From: Bacilli bacterium
GTDB taxonomy: Bacteria > Bacillota_I > Bacilli_A > RF39 > UBA660
DNA length: 64,000 bases
Direction: 5' to 3'
Assembly: GCA_017541445.1 (NCBI GenBank)
Contig: JAFXZC010000009.1
Coordinates: 62,001 to 126,000 of the forward strand
Position 1 is the first letter of the stretch; each line of letters starts with the position of its first letter. This document shows, one piece after another, positions 26,858 to 35,102 of this stretch. A program made the position numbers and the translations under genes. The notes under the pieces are model-generated. The model was not told the origin of the DNA. It worked only from the letters and a program-made list of their open reading frames with translations, and made no database searches.

Positions 26858-27667
26858 CTATGTAAATAAACTAACTATATTCTTTCTATAATATTCTAAA
26901 TATATATCATAATTCTCTTTATCATATTTATATGCTCTACACATTCTTATAATATATGTAATATATATAATAGATTTTTTATACTCTATATCTCTATCAA
27001 AATATTCTAATAATTTAACTGTTTTTAAACTACTAAAAATACATACATTAGAAAAAATAGCAAAATAGAAATCATATATTGGATCTCCTACTAATCCCAT
27101 AGGGTCAATATAAAATAAATCTCCATTATTAATTATAAAATTATGTGTTCCAAAATCTCCATGTAATAAATATTTATCTACTTTATATTTAGAAATAATA
27201 TCTATACATTTTCTAACATCATTATCATTAAATATATTTTCATCTAACATTGATAATGAATACTCTATTTCATCTTTTAAAAAACCATCCCAAGTTTTAT
27301 GATCTTCAAATAAATAACCATATCCATCATAATCAATTTCTTTATAATTAGATGTAGTATCATACAATATTCTAACTATATCATTAACATCTATACTATT
27401 ATCATATTTATTACCTTTAATAAAAGAAATACACACATAACCCAAATCATAATTTATATAATATAATCTTTGATATCTTTTACCTTTATACTTAGAAAAA
27501 AACTCATTATAAACATCTAATTCTAATTTACTAGTCTTTTTTATTAAATATTCATCTTTAATACTAAATACAATAGCATCAGTAGCACCCTCAGAATATA
27601 TTTTTATATCTTTATCCAATACTTTAATATTCATCTTTAATTCAAAATCTTTAATTACTTCATTCAT
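26858..27667 (-). CDS. Aminoglycoside phosphotransferase/choline kinase-like protein
   Basis: 269 residues. The kinase signature is clear: LLHGDFGTHNFIINNG (catalytic Asp and downstream Asn, about residue 170) and FYIDPMGLVGDPIYDF (metal-binding Asp). The N-terminal ATP-binding lobe, with DEYLIKKTSKLELDVYNEF, is shorter and more divergent. APH-like kinases phosphorylate small hydroxyl substrates. The context here gives no substrate, and antibiotic resistance cannot be assumed. AGGTGAATACT supports ATG 27667 over the GTG at 27676. Confidence 0.85.
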   Translation of the reverse strand: MNEVIKDFELKMNIKVLDKDIKIYSEGATDAIVFSIKDEYLIKKTSKLELDVYNEFFSKYKGKRYQRLYYINYDLGYVCISFIKGNKYDNSIDVNDIVRILYDTTSNYKEIDYDGYGYLFEDHKTWDGFLKDEIEYSLSMLDENIFNDNDVRKCIDIISKYKVDKYLLHGDFGTHNFIINNGDLFYIDPMGLVGDPIYDFYFAIFSNVCIFSSLKTVKLLEYFDRDIEYKKSIIYITYIIRMCRAYKYDKENYDIYLEYYRKNIVSLFT

Positions 27668-27735
27668 AGTATTCACCTAGCATTATTATATCATTTTGTT
27701 AATAATATGTTATACTATGTCTGTTGGTTGATAAT

Positions 27736-28512
27736 ATGGCAAATAAAAATTATTACAATTATTATGAAATAATATTTAGTTTAAGAAAAGAATACCTAAA
27801 GAATCAAGAAATAATAAACAAATTATTATCATATATAAGAATCTCAAATAGTCCTTCTGATGAATATAATTCTAATTTAGTATTTAAAACAAATAATAAA
27901 AACAACATAGATTCTTTATTATTAATAATAAAAAAAAGACAAACTTGTATTAGACAAATACTAGGTTCTTTATATAGTTCTCTTGTCTATAGCGATCCTG
28001 ATTTAAGAGCAGGATACTTTTCATATGCCCTACGTTTATCAGAAAATTATATATATTTATTAGATGATTGCCAAGATGGAAGATATCTTAATGCTAAAGT
28101 AGAAATAACTAATCAACAAGAATTTATTACTTTATATAGACAATTATTTAAAAGAGTTCCATTTAATGGTAGAAACTATTTAATTTTACCAAAAGGATTT
28201 ATACAATTAAGTAATAATGGTATTCACTTATTTCATGTAGAAAATGATGATTATAAAAATAGTATGAGATTAGATTATAATGGTATTGAAGATACAATAA
28301 CAACAAATAGTCCTCCATCACTTGAACAATTGATGGAACTAAAAATAAATAAAGATAACGTACCTACTACCTTTGAAAGTATTATTGATAGAAATATGGA
28401 CGAATTCTTATATTCTACTGAAGAAACAAGTAAAAAACATGAAGGTATATATACCATTGAAGATCAAGGTCAACAATTAATATTAAAGCCACAAAAACAA
28501 ATGCATCAATAA
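27736..28512 (+). CDS. Unknown protein with helical N-terminal half
   Basis: 258 residues, no recognised family, no signal or membrane segment. The N-terminal half is helical and basic; the middle has a short beta-rich part (FNGRNYLILPKGFIQLSNNG). A TTG at 27724 could start a slightly longer form. A terminator follows directly. The gene diverges from the APH-like kinase with only about 70 bases between them. Confidence 0.65.
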   Translation: MANKNYYNYYEIIFSLRKEYLKNQEIINKLLSYIRISNSPSDEYNSNLVFKTNNKNNIDSLLLIIKKRQTCIRQILGSLYSSLVYSDPDLRAGYFSYALRLSENYIYLLDDCQDGRYLNAKVEITNQQEFITLYRQLFKRVPFNGRNYLILPKGFIQLSNNGIHLFHVENDDYKNSMRLDYNGIEDTITTNSPPSLEQLMELKINKDNVPTTFESIIDRNMDEFLYSTEETSKKHEGIYTIEDQGQQLILKPQKQMHQ

Positions 28513-28513
28513 A

Positions 28514-28546
28514 AAACACTAACAATAAAGTTAGTGTTTTATTTTT
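28514..28546 (+). terminator. Terminator of the 258-residue protein gene
   Basis: AAACACTAAC / GTTAGTGTTT stem, six-base loop, T run. The same stem recurs at 30079-30106. Confidence 0.85.
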
Positions 28547-28608
28547 ACATACCAATCACAGACTTCTTATATAATTATGATATAATACTTATACAAAGGC
28601 GAGTTATT

Positions 28609-30087
28609 ATGGATTTTGAAAAAACATTTGAAAGATTATTTAAAACAAGAAATATAAGCAGACAACTAGACCAAGTTGGACATGCATATTTAGATGCGTT
28701 ATTTGATAATAAATCATTAACATACGAAACAATGATTACTTTTATTAACGAACATAAAAAAGAATTAATAGAAAGTGCTTTAAATGATGAAAAATTAATA
28801 GATAATTTTCTATGTGAAGAACTAACAGTAGATAGAACAAAAAAGCATTTAATAACTGAAGAATATCTAGAAGACTTAATTAATAAAATTAATAATAAAA
28901 ATTTCGAACCTAAAGCAATATTATTTTATTTATATATGATGCAAATATATAATTTATTTGGAAATAAATATGATAGTAACACACTAAGAGAAATATTAAA
29001 TCTAAATCTAATACATGTACTAGAAAATTATAGAATATTACATGAAGATGGAGATACTATTTTAAATAATAGTGAAAAACGTAGATTAACAGATATATTA
29101 CTGGCTTGGAATAAAAAATGTGGAAAAGAAATATTACCATATATATTTCAATTAGAAAATTTAAAAAAATATATAACTATATTATTAAATTCAGATCAAG
29201 TTAAAAATAATCTAGATTATCAAAACAGATTAACATTTCTTTTAAAAATATGTGAATATAGTATTGTTATAAGAGATACTGATCAAGTGCCTACTCCAGA
29301 AGAAGTAAAACAAATAAATAGTTTATTCAGTACTTATGATTTCATAAATAAATCAATTGCGTTAGATACTTTAAATACAGGAAATATTATGTTAGTACAC
29401 TTTATTAGAGATACAGAAGTAAATTATCAAATAGTTGGTAATAATATTATAGATATATCTAATAAGAATAGTGATACCTTTGATACTAGACAATCAGATT
29501 TCTTTATTAAAAGTTTTTGTGAGCATGTAACAGCAATTATAGAAAAACAAACAGGCAAAAAGTTTGATATAGAAGATCCTGAAATGCGAAGAATGCTAAA
29601 TGAACAAATAATCATCTTTAATAATACTTTTAATTATAGACCACTAGATAGATTACCAATAAAAAAGAATGAAACTGGTTATGATTTAAAGACATATATA
29701 AGAGAAACAGATAGTAGAACCTCTTGCTCATTTATTTTAAATTTAAAAGATAAACAATCTACTCATCTAGATAGAAAAATAGGATTAATAATCAGGCCTA
29801 CATTAGAAGCCATTTTGTCTACCAGTTTAGGTTATACATCAGAAAAAAGTTTCTATGATTTTAGAGTAGACTCTTTCCCTTGTACTGAAATATTCTCTCA
29901 ATTAGGTACAGATCATTCTGTAAACGAAACATGCATAGATGCTAGTAAATGTGAAGTAATTGGAGTACTATTGCTAAGTGATGAACCTGAAATAATAGAA
30001 AGAGCGCAAAAAATAGCAGTTTCTTATAATACAACAATAGTGAAATTTAAAGACGAAAAAAATGATGCACAAATAATAAAACACTAA
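28609..30087 (+). CDS. Large unknown cytoplasmic protein
   Basis: 492 residues with no recognised domain. It is helical and charged in the first 350 residues, with a more mixed C-terminal domain (CSFILNLKDKQSTHLDRK, then SLGYTSEKSFYDFRVDSF). The open frame reaches back to 28534, but TATAAT at 28581-28586 lies inside that extension and the ATG at 28609 begins MDFEKTFERLF, so 28609 is preferred. It is flanked by two terminators with the same stem sequence. Confidence 0.65.
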   Translation: MDFEKTFERLFKTRNISRQLDQVGHAYLDALFDNKSLTYETMITFINEHKKELIESALNDEKLIDNFLCEELTVDRTKKHLITEEYLEDLINKINNKNFEPKAILFYLYMMQIYNLFGNKYDSNTLREILNLNLIHVLENYRILHEDGDTILNNSEKRRLTDILLAWNKKCGKEILPYIFQLENLKKYITILLNSDQVKNNLDYQNRLTFLLKICEYSIVIRDTDQVPTPEEVKQINSLFSTYDFINKSIALDTLNTGNIMLVHFIRDTEVNYQIVGNNIIDISNKNSDTFDTRQSDFFIKSFCEHVTAIIEKQTGKKFDIEDPEMRRMLNEQIIIFNNTFNYRPLDRLPIKKNETGYDLKTYIRETDSRTSCSFILNLKDKQSTHLDRKIGLIIRPTLEAILSTSLGYTSEKSFYDFRVDSFPCTEIFSQLGTDHSVNETCIDASKCEVIGVLLLSDEPEIIERAQKIAVSYNTTIVKFKDEKNDAQIIKH

Positions 30088-30106
30088 CTTAATAGTTAGT
30101 GTTTTT
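30079..30106. terminator. Bidirectional terminator
   Basis: AAACACTAAC / GTTAGTGTTT stem with A run and T run, serving the convergent genes at 28609 and 30109. Confidence 0.85.
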
Positions 30107-30108
30107 AA

Positions 30109-30441
30109 TTATCTACCACCAAATTTTGGATCTTTTTCATACATCATACCAATAACATTTTGTAATGCAGAATTATTATTTATTAAAAATTCTTCAACAT
30201 CATATGGTACAGAATTAGATACTTCAGCTATAGCATCATAAAAAGATCTTTTATCTAAATCACTCAATCCGTAAGCATCAACTATTAATTGAGCAGCTCT
30301 CTTTGAAGGTATTCTTCTACCTTTTTCCATATCAGATAAATATGGAGCAGTTATTCCCATTCTTTTAGCAGCTTCACGAATACCTAATTTAGCTTCTACT
30401 CTAAACTTTTTTAAATAAAATGTACAAATATTATTTATCAT
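30109..30441 (-). CDS. XRE-family helix-turn-helix regulator
   Basis: 110 residues. The helix-turn-helix (about residues 10-62) is AKLGIREAAKRMGITAPYLS with DMEKGRRIPSKRAAQLIVDA, a typical Cro/CI-type DNA-binding domain. The C-terminal 45 residues contain an acidic patch and ND/VIGMMYEKDPKFG sequence. No toxin, phage or plasmid gene is next to it. The target is unknown; autoregulation is common in the family but no operator was identified. Confidence 0.92.
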   Translation of the reverse strand: MINNICTFYLKKFRVEAKLGIREAAKRMGITAPYLSDMEKGRRIPSKRAAQLIVDAYGLSDLDKRSFYDAIAEVSNSVPYDVEEFLINNNSALQNVIGMMYEKDPKFGGR

Positions 30442-30518
30442 ATAACTTCCCCCTCAAAATTCAATTAACTATTATAATAATATTTCTATAATTGTCAAAA
30501 AAAGATTCAGATTACTAT

Positions 30519-30818
30519 CTAAATCTTTTTTAATAAACCATTATAAGTATCTAATACTATTTCTTTTATTATTTCACTATTATCTACATCATCTACCAAA
30601 TACATTGATTTAGCATTATCATATGGAATAACTTCTTGTAAATTATATTTCTTATTATTTTCTACAATCTTAACAAGTAACCTATCATCATATATTCCCC
30701 CAAATAATGTACTTTTATAATATAGTAAATATTCACCCATCATTGGTTCACAAGTTATATCACTTAATACTTTTAATTGTTCTAATATATAATCTTTATA
30801 ACTTTTTGTAGTAGACAT
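30519..30818 (-). CDS. TfoX/Sxy N-terminal domain protein
   Basis: 99 residues, consisting only of a TfoX N-terminal-like domain: CEPMMGEYLLYYKSTLFGGI followed by YDDRLLVKI. TfoX/Sxy proteins control competence in Gammaproteobacteria, but stand-alone N domains in Bacillota have no known role. AGGTG is eight bases before the ATG at 30818, and an ATG at 30836 is less well placed. Confidence 0.85.
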   Translation of the reverse strand: MSTTKSYKDYILEQLKVLSDITCEPMMGEYLLYYKSTLFGGIYDDRLLVKIVENNKKYNLQEVIPYDNAKSMYLVDDVDNSEIIKEIVLDTYNGLLKKI

Positions 30819-30844
30819 AAAATCAACACCTAACATAATTATAA

Positions 30845-30871
30845 CAAAAAAATCGAACTATAACAGTTCGA
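30845..30871 (-). terminator. Terminator of tRNA-Trp
   Basis: TCGAACT / AGTTCGA stem with U run on the minus strand, 14 bases after the CCA end. Confidence 0.8.
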
Positions 30872-30884
30872 CTAAAACTCTAAA

Positions 30885-30958
30885 TGGCAGGGGTAGCAGG
30901 AGTTGAACCCACATCAGCGGTTTTGGAGACCGTTATTCTACCATTGAACTATACCCCT
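30885..30958 (-). tRNA. tRNA-Trp (CCA anticodon)
   Basis: 74 bases including an encoded CCA. The acceptor stem AGGGGTA / TACCCCT is perfect, the discriminator is G, and the T arm has GGTTCAA. The anticodon loop reads CTCCAAA, so the anticodon is CCA and it decodes UGG. The top pair of the anticodon stem is an A-C mismatch. Together with full-length conserved genes, this argues against UGA=Trp recoding in this organism. Confidence 0.96.
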
Positions 30959-30977
30959 AAAAAAGTAGGCAATTTCA

Positions 30978-31005
30978 TTATAACACATTTTATATTTAAG
31001 TAAAT
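30978..31005 (-). promoter_or_regulatory. Promoter of tRNA-Trp
   Basis: TTTACT (31000-31005), 16-base spacer, TATAAT (30978-30983) with an extended -10 TG on the minus strand, about 20 bases before the mature 5' end. Confidence 0.7.
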
Positions 31006-31028
31006 AATTTTCCTATCAAAAAACATAT

Positions 31029-31053
31029 AAAAAAGCCTCATACAAGGCTTTTT
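31029..31053. terminator. Terminator after the LRR/transglutaminase-like gene
   Basis: AAAAAGCC / GGCTTTTT stem with eight-base loop and flanking A/T runs. Confidence 0.8.
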
Positions 31054-32605
31054 ACTCTTCATCTAATGCAATTATTATTAAATTATATAAATCCTCAGAA
31101 TACATATTATAATTAACTAGTCCAAGTATAAAATTTAATAAATCACTCTTTTCTTCAATATTTAACTTATCTACATTTTCTATACCTAAATATTTACTAC
31201 ATATAATATTCTTATGCTCTAATATTAATTTTCTTCTCTTCTCCAAATACTCATCATATAGTTCTTTTTGTTCCTTAAGATCATCTTCATCACTAAATAA
31301 TTCATCATCATATTCAGTAGTATCTTCTAATCTTAAATCTCTTATTTCATTTTCTAAGAACTCAATATTCATACTAGCACCATCTAAATATGCTTTATAT
31401 GAATCTAATTTATTCATAAACTTATCAACAGATTTAATTCTATCAGTAGCATACATTAATAAATCTTCTTCATAATCACCATGTAAAGAATAAGTATTAC
31501 TTACATTTACTTCTCCAACTATTCTATGTCTTAATAATAATTCTTCTTTATCCATTAAGAACAAATGTAATTCATCATAACAATTACTCTTATTAACAGA
31601 TCCATCCCAAGCAATATCACAATAATATGCTTTATTTTCTATATATACTTTTAATAATGCATAATCAGTAGCTCCTAATAAAGAATGAACTTCTTGACCA
31701 TTAAACACACCTATACTATCAGATGCACCTAATGAATAGACTATTTCAGACTTAATACCAGCAAAACTTAATAAGAATTGAAATGCTTTAGCATATGATA
31801 ATCTTCCACCCTTTAAATATTTAAAAGTATTAGCTATACCACATAATTTACCTAAATCATTTTTAAAAAACAATGTATCTTCATTAACAAATGATATATT
31901 ATCTATCATCCATTTATACATAATTACAAATTTCTCCATAGGAGAATCATTTTTATAAATATACTTATCAACAATTCTATTAATATATTTAGCTAACTTA
32001 GTAATTTCTTCTTTATCATAAGCATAATAAGCATGTTTTCTCAAACCAACATACTCTACCCATTCAGAATTAGTAAACATTATATTTTTATCAAAACATA
32101 ATAATTGTATATCTTTATAATAATTTACATCTAAAGAATATCTGATTTTACCACTATTTGCTACTGCAAAAGCAACAAACTGTTGTTTATTTTTTAAATG
32201 TTGATTATCATACATTGTCAAAGATTTTAATCTAGATAAGTTTTCAAATCCTTGTATCTCAATTAAATTTTCATTAGATACTATTCTTACATCTATTAAA
32301 CTATTAGCTTTCTTAAACTTAATAGTAGTTAATGCATTTTGTTCTTTAATAACAATTTTCTTTAAATTAGGAAGAAATCTAAATATAGCTTCTAATTCTT
32401 CATTTGTAATAGAAGGAAAAGAACTAATTTCAATCATTTCAATACCTTGAAAGTATTCTATATACTTAAGATCACTTTTATACATATTAAGATATTTAAC
32501 ATTTTTAAGTTCACTATCAATAACACTAAAACTTAAATCATCAAAAAATGATGGATTTAATTGATTTTTAACCCTTAAAAATAAATTCTTAGGTAATATG
32601 ACCAT
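31052..32605 (-). CDS. LRR-like plus degenerate transglutaminase-like protein
   Basis: 517 residues, no signal peptide. The N-terminal 150 residues form leucine-rich-like repeats (KNVKYLNMYKSDLKYIEYF, then LPNLKKIVIKEQNALTTI, then LSRLKSLTMYDNQHL). The middle (about residues 215-350) resembles a transglutaminase-like core: KFVIMYKWMIDNISF, then GGRLSYAKAFQFLLSFAGIK, then ALLKVYIENKAYYCDIAWDG. The usual catalytic Cys and His positions are not conserved; only the final Asp remains. A charged coiled-coil follows. GAAGGG precedes ATG 32605. It is the last gene after four WXG100-like genes, with a hairpin between, so it could be an effector, adaptor or immunity-type protein. That is inference. Confidence 0.6.
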   Translation of the reverse strand: MVILPKNLFLRVKNQLNPSFFDDLSFSVIDSELKNVKYLNMYKSDLKYIEYFQGIEMIEISSFPSITNEELEAIFRFLPNLKKIVIKEQNALTTIKFKKANSLIDVRIVSNENLIEIQGFENLSRLKSLTMYDNQHLKNKQQFVAFAVANSGKIRYSLDVNYYKDIQLLCFDKNIMFTNSEWVEYVGLRKHAYYAYDKEEITKLAKYINRIVDKYIYKNDSPMEKFVIMYKWMIDNISFVNEDTLFFKNDLGKLCGIANTFKYLKGGRLSYAKAFQFLLSFAGIKSEIVYSLGASDSIGVFNGQEVHSLLGATDYALLKVYIENKAYYCDIAWDGSVNKSNCYDELHLFLMDKEELLLRHRIVGEVNVSNTYSLHGDYEEDLLMYATDRIKSVDKFMNKLDSYKAYLDGASMNIEFLENEIRDLRLEDTTEYDDELFSDEDDLKEQKELYDEYLEKRRKLILEHKNIICSKYLGIENVDKLNIEEKSDLLNFILGLVNYNMYSEDLYNLIIIALDEE

Positions 32606-32663
32606 AAACAACCCTTCTATTCTATTATTTATTATAACATTAAAAATAATATATTTAAACAAA

Positions 32664-32688
32664 TAAAAAAAGCCCTAAGGCTTTTTAT
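32664..32688. terminator. Terminator between WXG cluster and LRR gene
   Basis: AAAAAGCC / GGCTTTTT stem with four-base loop and U run. It shares its stem with the terminator at 31029. Confidence 0.75.
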
Positions 32689-32758
32689 TAATATCCAGGT
32701 AACAAAATATTAATAATCTATCATAAAAATATCTCAGACCAAAAAAGATATCTTTATA

Positions 32759-33034
32759 TTAATGATTTTCCATAGTTATAATTACTTCAGATATAAAATT
32801 ATCTAAATCTTTCATATTCTCATGTTTACTTTTAACAACTTCTATAAAACTATCAAAAGATTGACTGTAACCATCAGCAGCATCTCCACGGAAAGAATCT
32901 GCTAATCCAGCACTATGAGCCTTAAAGCTATCCAGCTCACTTAAACATGCACTATTAATTGAAGACATAGTAGCTTTCCATCCTTCTAGAACAGATGGTT
33001 CTATATATGCTTCAGAACTAAAATTATCAGCCAT
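32759..33034 (-). CDS. WXG100-like small protein, fourth in the cluster
   Basis: 91 residues, no signal peptide, two amphipathic helices joined by a turn at SFRGDAADGYSQSF, where FRG takes the place of WxG. Size, helical hairpin and position fit the WXG100/ESAT-6 superfamily, whose members are exported by type VII systems as dimers. It starts eight bases after the preceding gene and ends before a terminator. Relation to WXG100 rests on size and motif; confirm by structure prediction. Confidence 0.65.
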   Translation of the reverse strand: MADNFSSEAYIEPSVLEGWKATMSSINSACLSELDSFKAHSAGLADSFRGDAADGYSQSFDSFIEVVKSKHENMKDLDNFISEVIITMENH

Positions 33035-33041
33035 AAAACAC

Positions 33042-33329
33042 CTATGAATATGCCCTTTCTAGTTCACTTGCTCTTGTATTCTTATTTTGAAGATATTTAA
33101 TAAAACCTTCAATATAATTAGCAAATTTTTTGTAATTATCTATATATTCATTTGCTTTCGCAATAAACGAAGTCTTAACTAATGCATCTTTCCAAGCAGA
33201 AGATTCATTCATAGTATTCACAAGAGATACCAACTCAGCAATTTTAGCATTATACTGAGTTAAATCTTTAGTTAAATTATTAATTACTGTCATAACTAAA
33301 GGATCGTCATGAAAATAACCATCTGACAT
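33042..33329 (-). CDS. WXG100-like small protein, third in the cluster
   Basis: 95 residues, two long helices with a turn at ESSAWKDALVKTSF (W-K-D in the WxG position). The second helix ends with KNTRASELERAYS, a tail with Tyr near the terminus of the kind that serves as export signal in WXG100 partners. No membrane segment. It is 17 bases downstream of the second gene and eight upstream of the fourth. Confidence 0.65.
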   Translation of the reverse strand: MSDGYFHDDPLVMTVINNLTKDLTQYNAKIAELVSLVNTMNESSAWKDALVKTSFIAKANEYIDNYKKFANYIEGFIKYLQNKNTRASELERAYS

Positions 33330-33346
33330 AAAAATTCTCCTTTTTA

Positions 33347-33631
33347 CTATTCTTGTTCAGCTACATTAGCAGCAGTTTCAACATCCGAAGCAAATTTCAA
33401 TACTTGCTCATAGAATGTCGCGAAAGTTGAAGCAAACGCATCCAATTCTGCTCTCAACTCACTCGGTTTTCTTTCACCATGGTAAGTACCTAAAGACTCA
33501 TCATTTATTTGACTTAAATATTTATTGATTGTTGTAAACAAATCATTCATATTTTTTGCATCTCTTCTTATATTATTTGCCCTTTGACGTGCGTCTTCAG
33601 GCAACATTTTTAATTGACCATCAATAGCCAT
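33347..33631 (-). CDS. WXG100-like small protein, second in the cluster
   Basis: 94 residues, helical hairpin. The turn region is SLGTYHGERKPSELRAEL with a YHG where WxG is expected, so the motif is weak. It looks soluble and acidic. It lies between two similar genes with a good AGGAGG site and is assigned by context and size more than by motif. Confidence 0.6.
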   Translation of the reverse strand: MAIDGQLKMLPEDARQRANNIRRDAKNMNDLFTTINKYLSQINDESLGTYHGERKPSELRAELDAFASTFATFYEQVLKFASDVETAANVAEQE

Positions 33632-33662
33632 TATTTATTCCTCCTTATATATTAAATTATCC

Positions 33663-33965
33663 TTATACTACACTTCTAAAGCGCGAAGCCAAATCCGCCT
33701 CATCTTGATCTATTTTATTGGCAGTAGAGCTAATCATTTCTGCAGCTTCACCAAGTGTTTCAGCAACATCTAAAAATGCTTGTTTTTTATCTAAGACAAT
33801 ATTTTCAAATTCCTGTGCTAAACCACCACAGAATTCTGATGAAACAAGTATATCTATATTTTGATATAAATCAGTTACTGTAGCCTCATAATCGCCTTTA
33901 GCATCATTTATATTATTGGTCCAGTTTCTCATTTCACCAGTATTATGTCCAACTGAATTTACCAT
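33663..33965 (-). CDS. WXG100-like small protein, first in the cluster
   Basis: 100 residues, helix-turn-helix with the turn at SSEFCGGLAQEFENI, an F-x-G in place of W-x-G. The C-terminal helix ends SRFRSVV. No signal peptide. It opens the four-gene WXG100-like set, with AAAGGAGGAAATTTA before the ATG and an extended -10 promoter just upstream. The four proteins differ in sequence and could pair as heterodimers. Confidence 0.68.
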   Translation of the reverse strand: MVNSVGHNTGEMRNWTNNINDAKGDYEATVTDLYQNIDILVSSEFCGGLAQEFENIVLDKKQAFLDVAETLGEAAEMISSTANKIDQDEADLASRFRSVV

Positions 33966-33989
33966 TAAATTTCCTCCTTTATTATCTTA

Positions 33990-33998
33990 ATTATATCA
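33990..33998 (-). promoter_or_regulatory. Extended -10 promoter of the WXG100-like operon
   Basis: TGATATAAT on the minus strand, about 25 bases before the start codon at 33965. No good -35 was seen. Confidence 0.5.
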
Positions 33999-34055
33999 TT
34001 ACTATTTTCAATAAACACTTTTTTTACATTAATATGACATAAACTTTACTATAAA

Positions 34056-34081
34056 AAAACTAGTATAAAATACTAGTTTTA
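34056..34081 (-). terminator. Terminator of the NlpC/P60 gene
   Basis: AAAACTAGTA / TACTAGTTTT stem with U run on the minus strand. It separates the wall hydrolases from the WXG100-like operon. Confidence 0.85.
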
Positions 34082-35092
34082 TTCACCATAATATGAAGAC
34101 ATATCTCTTGCAGAATATCCACCTAAAGAACTATAAGATCTTGTAGAAATAACAACACCATTTTTAGAACCAGATGCTTCTGCACATATAAATCTACCAT
34201 TTTCTACATCATTTCTCAAAATAAATATAGCATGAGAATCAGATGCTAAAATATCTCCAGGTTTTGCATCAGCATACTTAACACCAGTTCCTTGTTGTTT
34301 TAAACCTTTTGCAACTGTTGTACCTGTATCTCCAACTGTACCTTGATTTCTAGCCCATGAAGCGAATGCACTACAGTCTACTCCTGTTGCTAAATGATCA
34401 ACATCAGTAACATTAACATGTCCTCCGCCCCAGTCATAATCTAATTTTAAACCCTTATTAGCAGCCATACCAATAATGCCTAAAACACTATTAATAGCAG
34501 CGGCTCTACCAGTATACTTAGCATGAACATCAGCTAACATAGCATCTACTTCAGACTCACTATAATAATTATATAAGGAATCACCATCTGACATCTTTGT
34601 TAATTTACCAGATTGGAATAAACTTAATAATTCATCTAGATTATACATATATATATTAGTCTTCTCTACTTCATAATCTACTATTGTATATTCAGAAGTT
34701 ATAGATTTAATACCATTTAAAGAAGAATTAGCATATGATTTATATGTAGACATATTCGTCTCACATTGACTAGATAATCTTTGAAGATTTGCTAATGCAG
34801 AAGAATAATTACTAGCATTAGGATCTAATCCTCTTATTTGAGAATCATAATTTTCTTTATTATCTTTAGCAGTTTTATAATTTTGAGCATTATTTAAAGC
34901 ATTAACCATATTATTTAAATAAGAAACATAATTATTTACTTTATTAAAACAATTTTTAATATTAGAGGATAAATTATCATGAGCACTACCAGCCCATCCA
35001 TCATCTATATCTACACCTTTTAACTCCTTAACTTTAGCATTAATTTCATTAATATAAGAACTTAATTTACTAGCTATTTCAGTATAATTCAT
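34079..35092 (-). CDS. WXG/LXG-like head fused to NlpC/P60 peptidase
   Basis: 337 residues, no signal peptide or membrane helix. The N-terminal 130 residues are a helical WXG100-like module with a true WAG (residues 33-35, IDDGWAGSAHDNLSS). The C-terminal half is an NlpC/P60 cysteine peptidase: catalytic Cys in GVDCSAFASW (residue 240) and His in DSHAIFILRND (residue 287). It would cut peptidoglycan stem peptides. A leaderless wall hydrolase with a WXG head suggests export by a type VII-like pathway. It starts 10 bases after the SleB-type gene and ends at a terminator. Confidence 0.8.
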   Translation of the reverse strand: MNYTEIASKLSSYINEINAKVKELKGVDIDDGWAGSAHDNLSSNIKNCFNKVNNYVSYLNNMVNALNNAQNYKTAKDNKENYDSQIRGLDPNASNYSSALANLQRLSSQCETNMSTYKSYANSSLNGIKSITSEYTIVDYEVEKTNIYMYNLDELLSLFQSGKLTKMSDGDSLYNYYSESEVDAMLADVHAKYTGRAAAINSVLGIIGMAANKGLKLDYDWGGGHVNVTDVDHLATGVDCSAFASWARNQGTVGDTGTTVAKGLKQQGTGVKYADAKPGDILASDSHAIFILRNDVENGRFICAEASGSKNGVVISTRSYSSLGGYSARDMSSYYGE

Positions 35093-35102
35093 ACAATCAC
35101 CT

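Noticed and set aside
26858..27667. Antibiotic resistance gene (aminoglycoside phosphotransferase)
   Set aside because: Only the general APH kinase motifs are present, and there is no mobile context; many such kinases act on metabolites.
30109..30818. XRE regulator plus TfoX-N protein as a prophage or competence module
   Set aside because: No phage structural, integrase or competence machinery genes are near.
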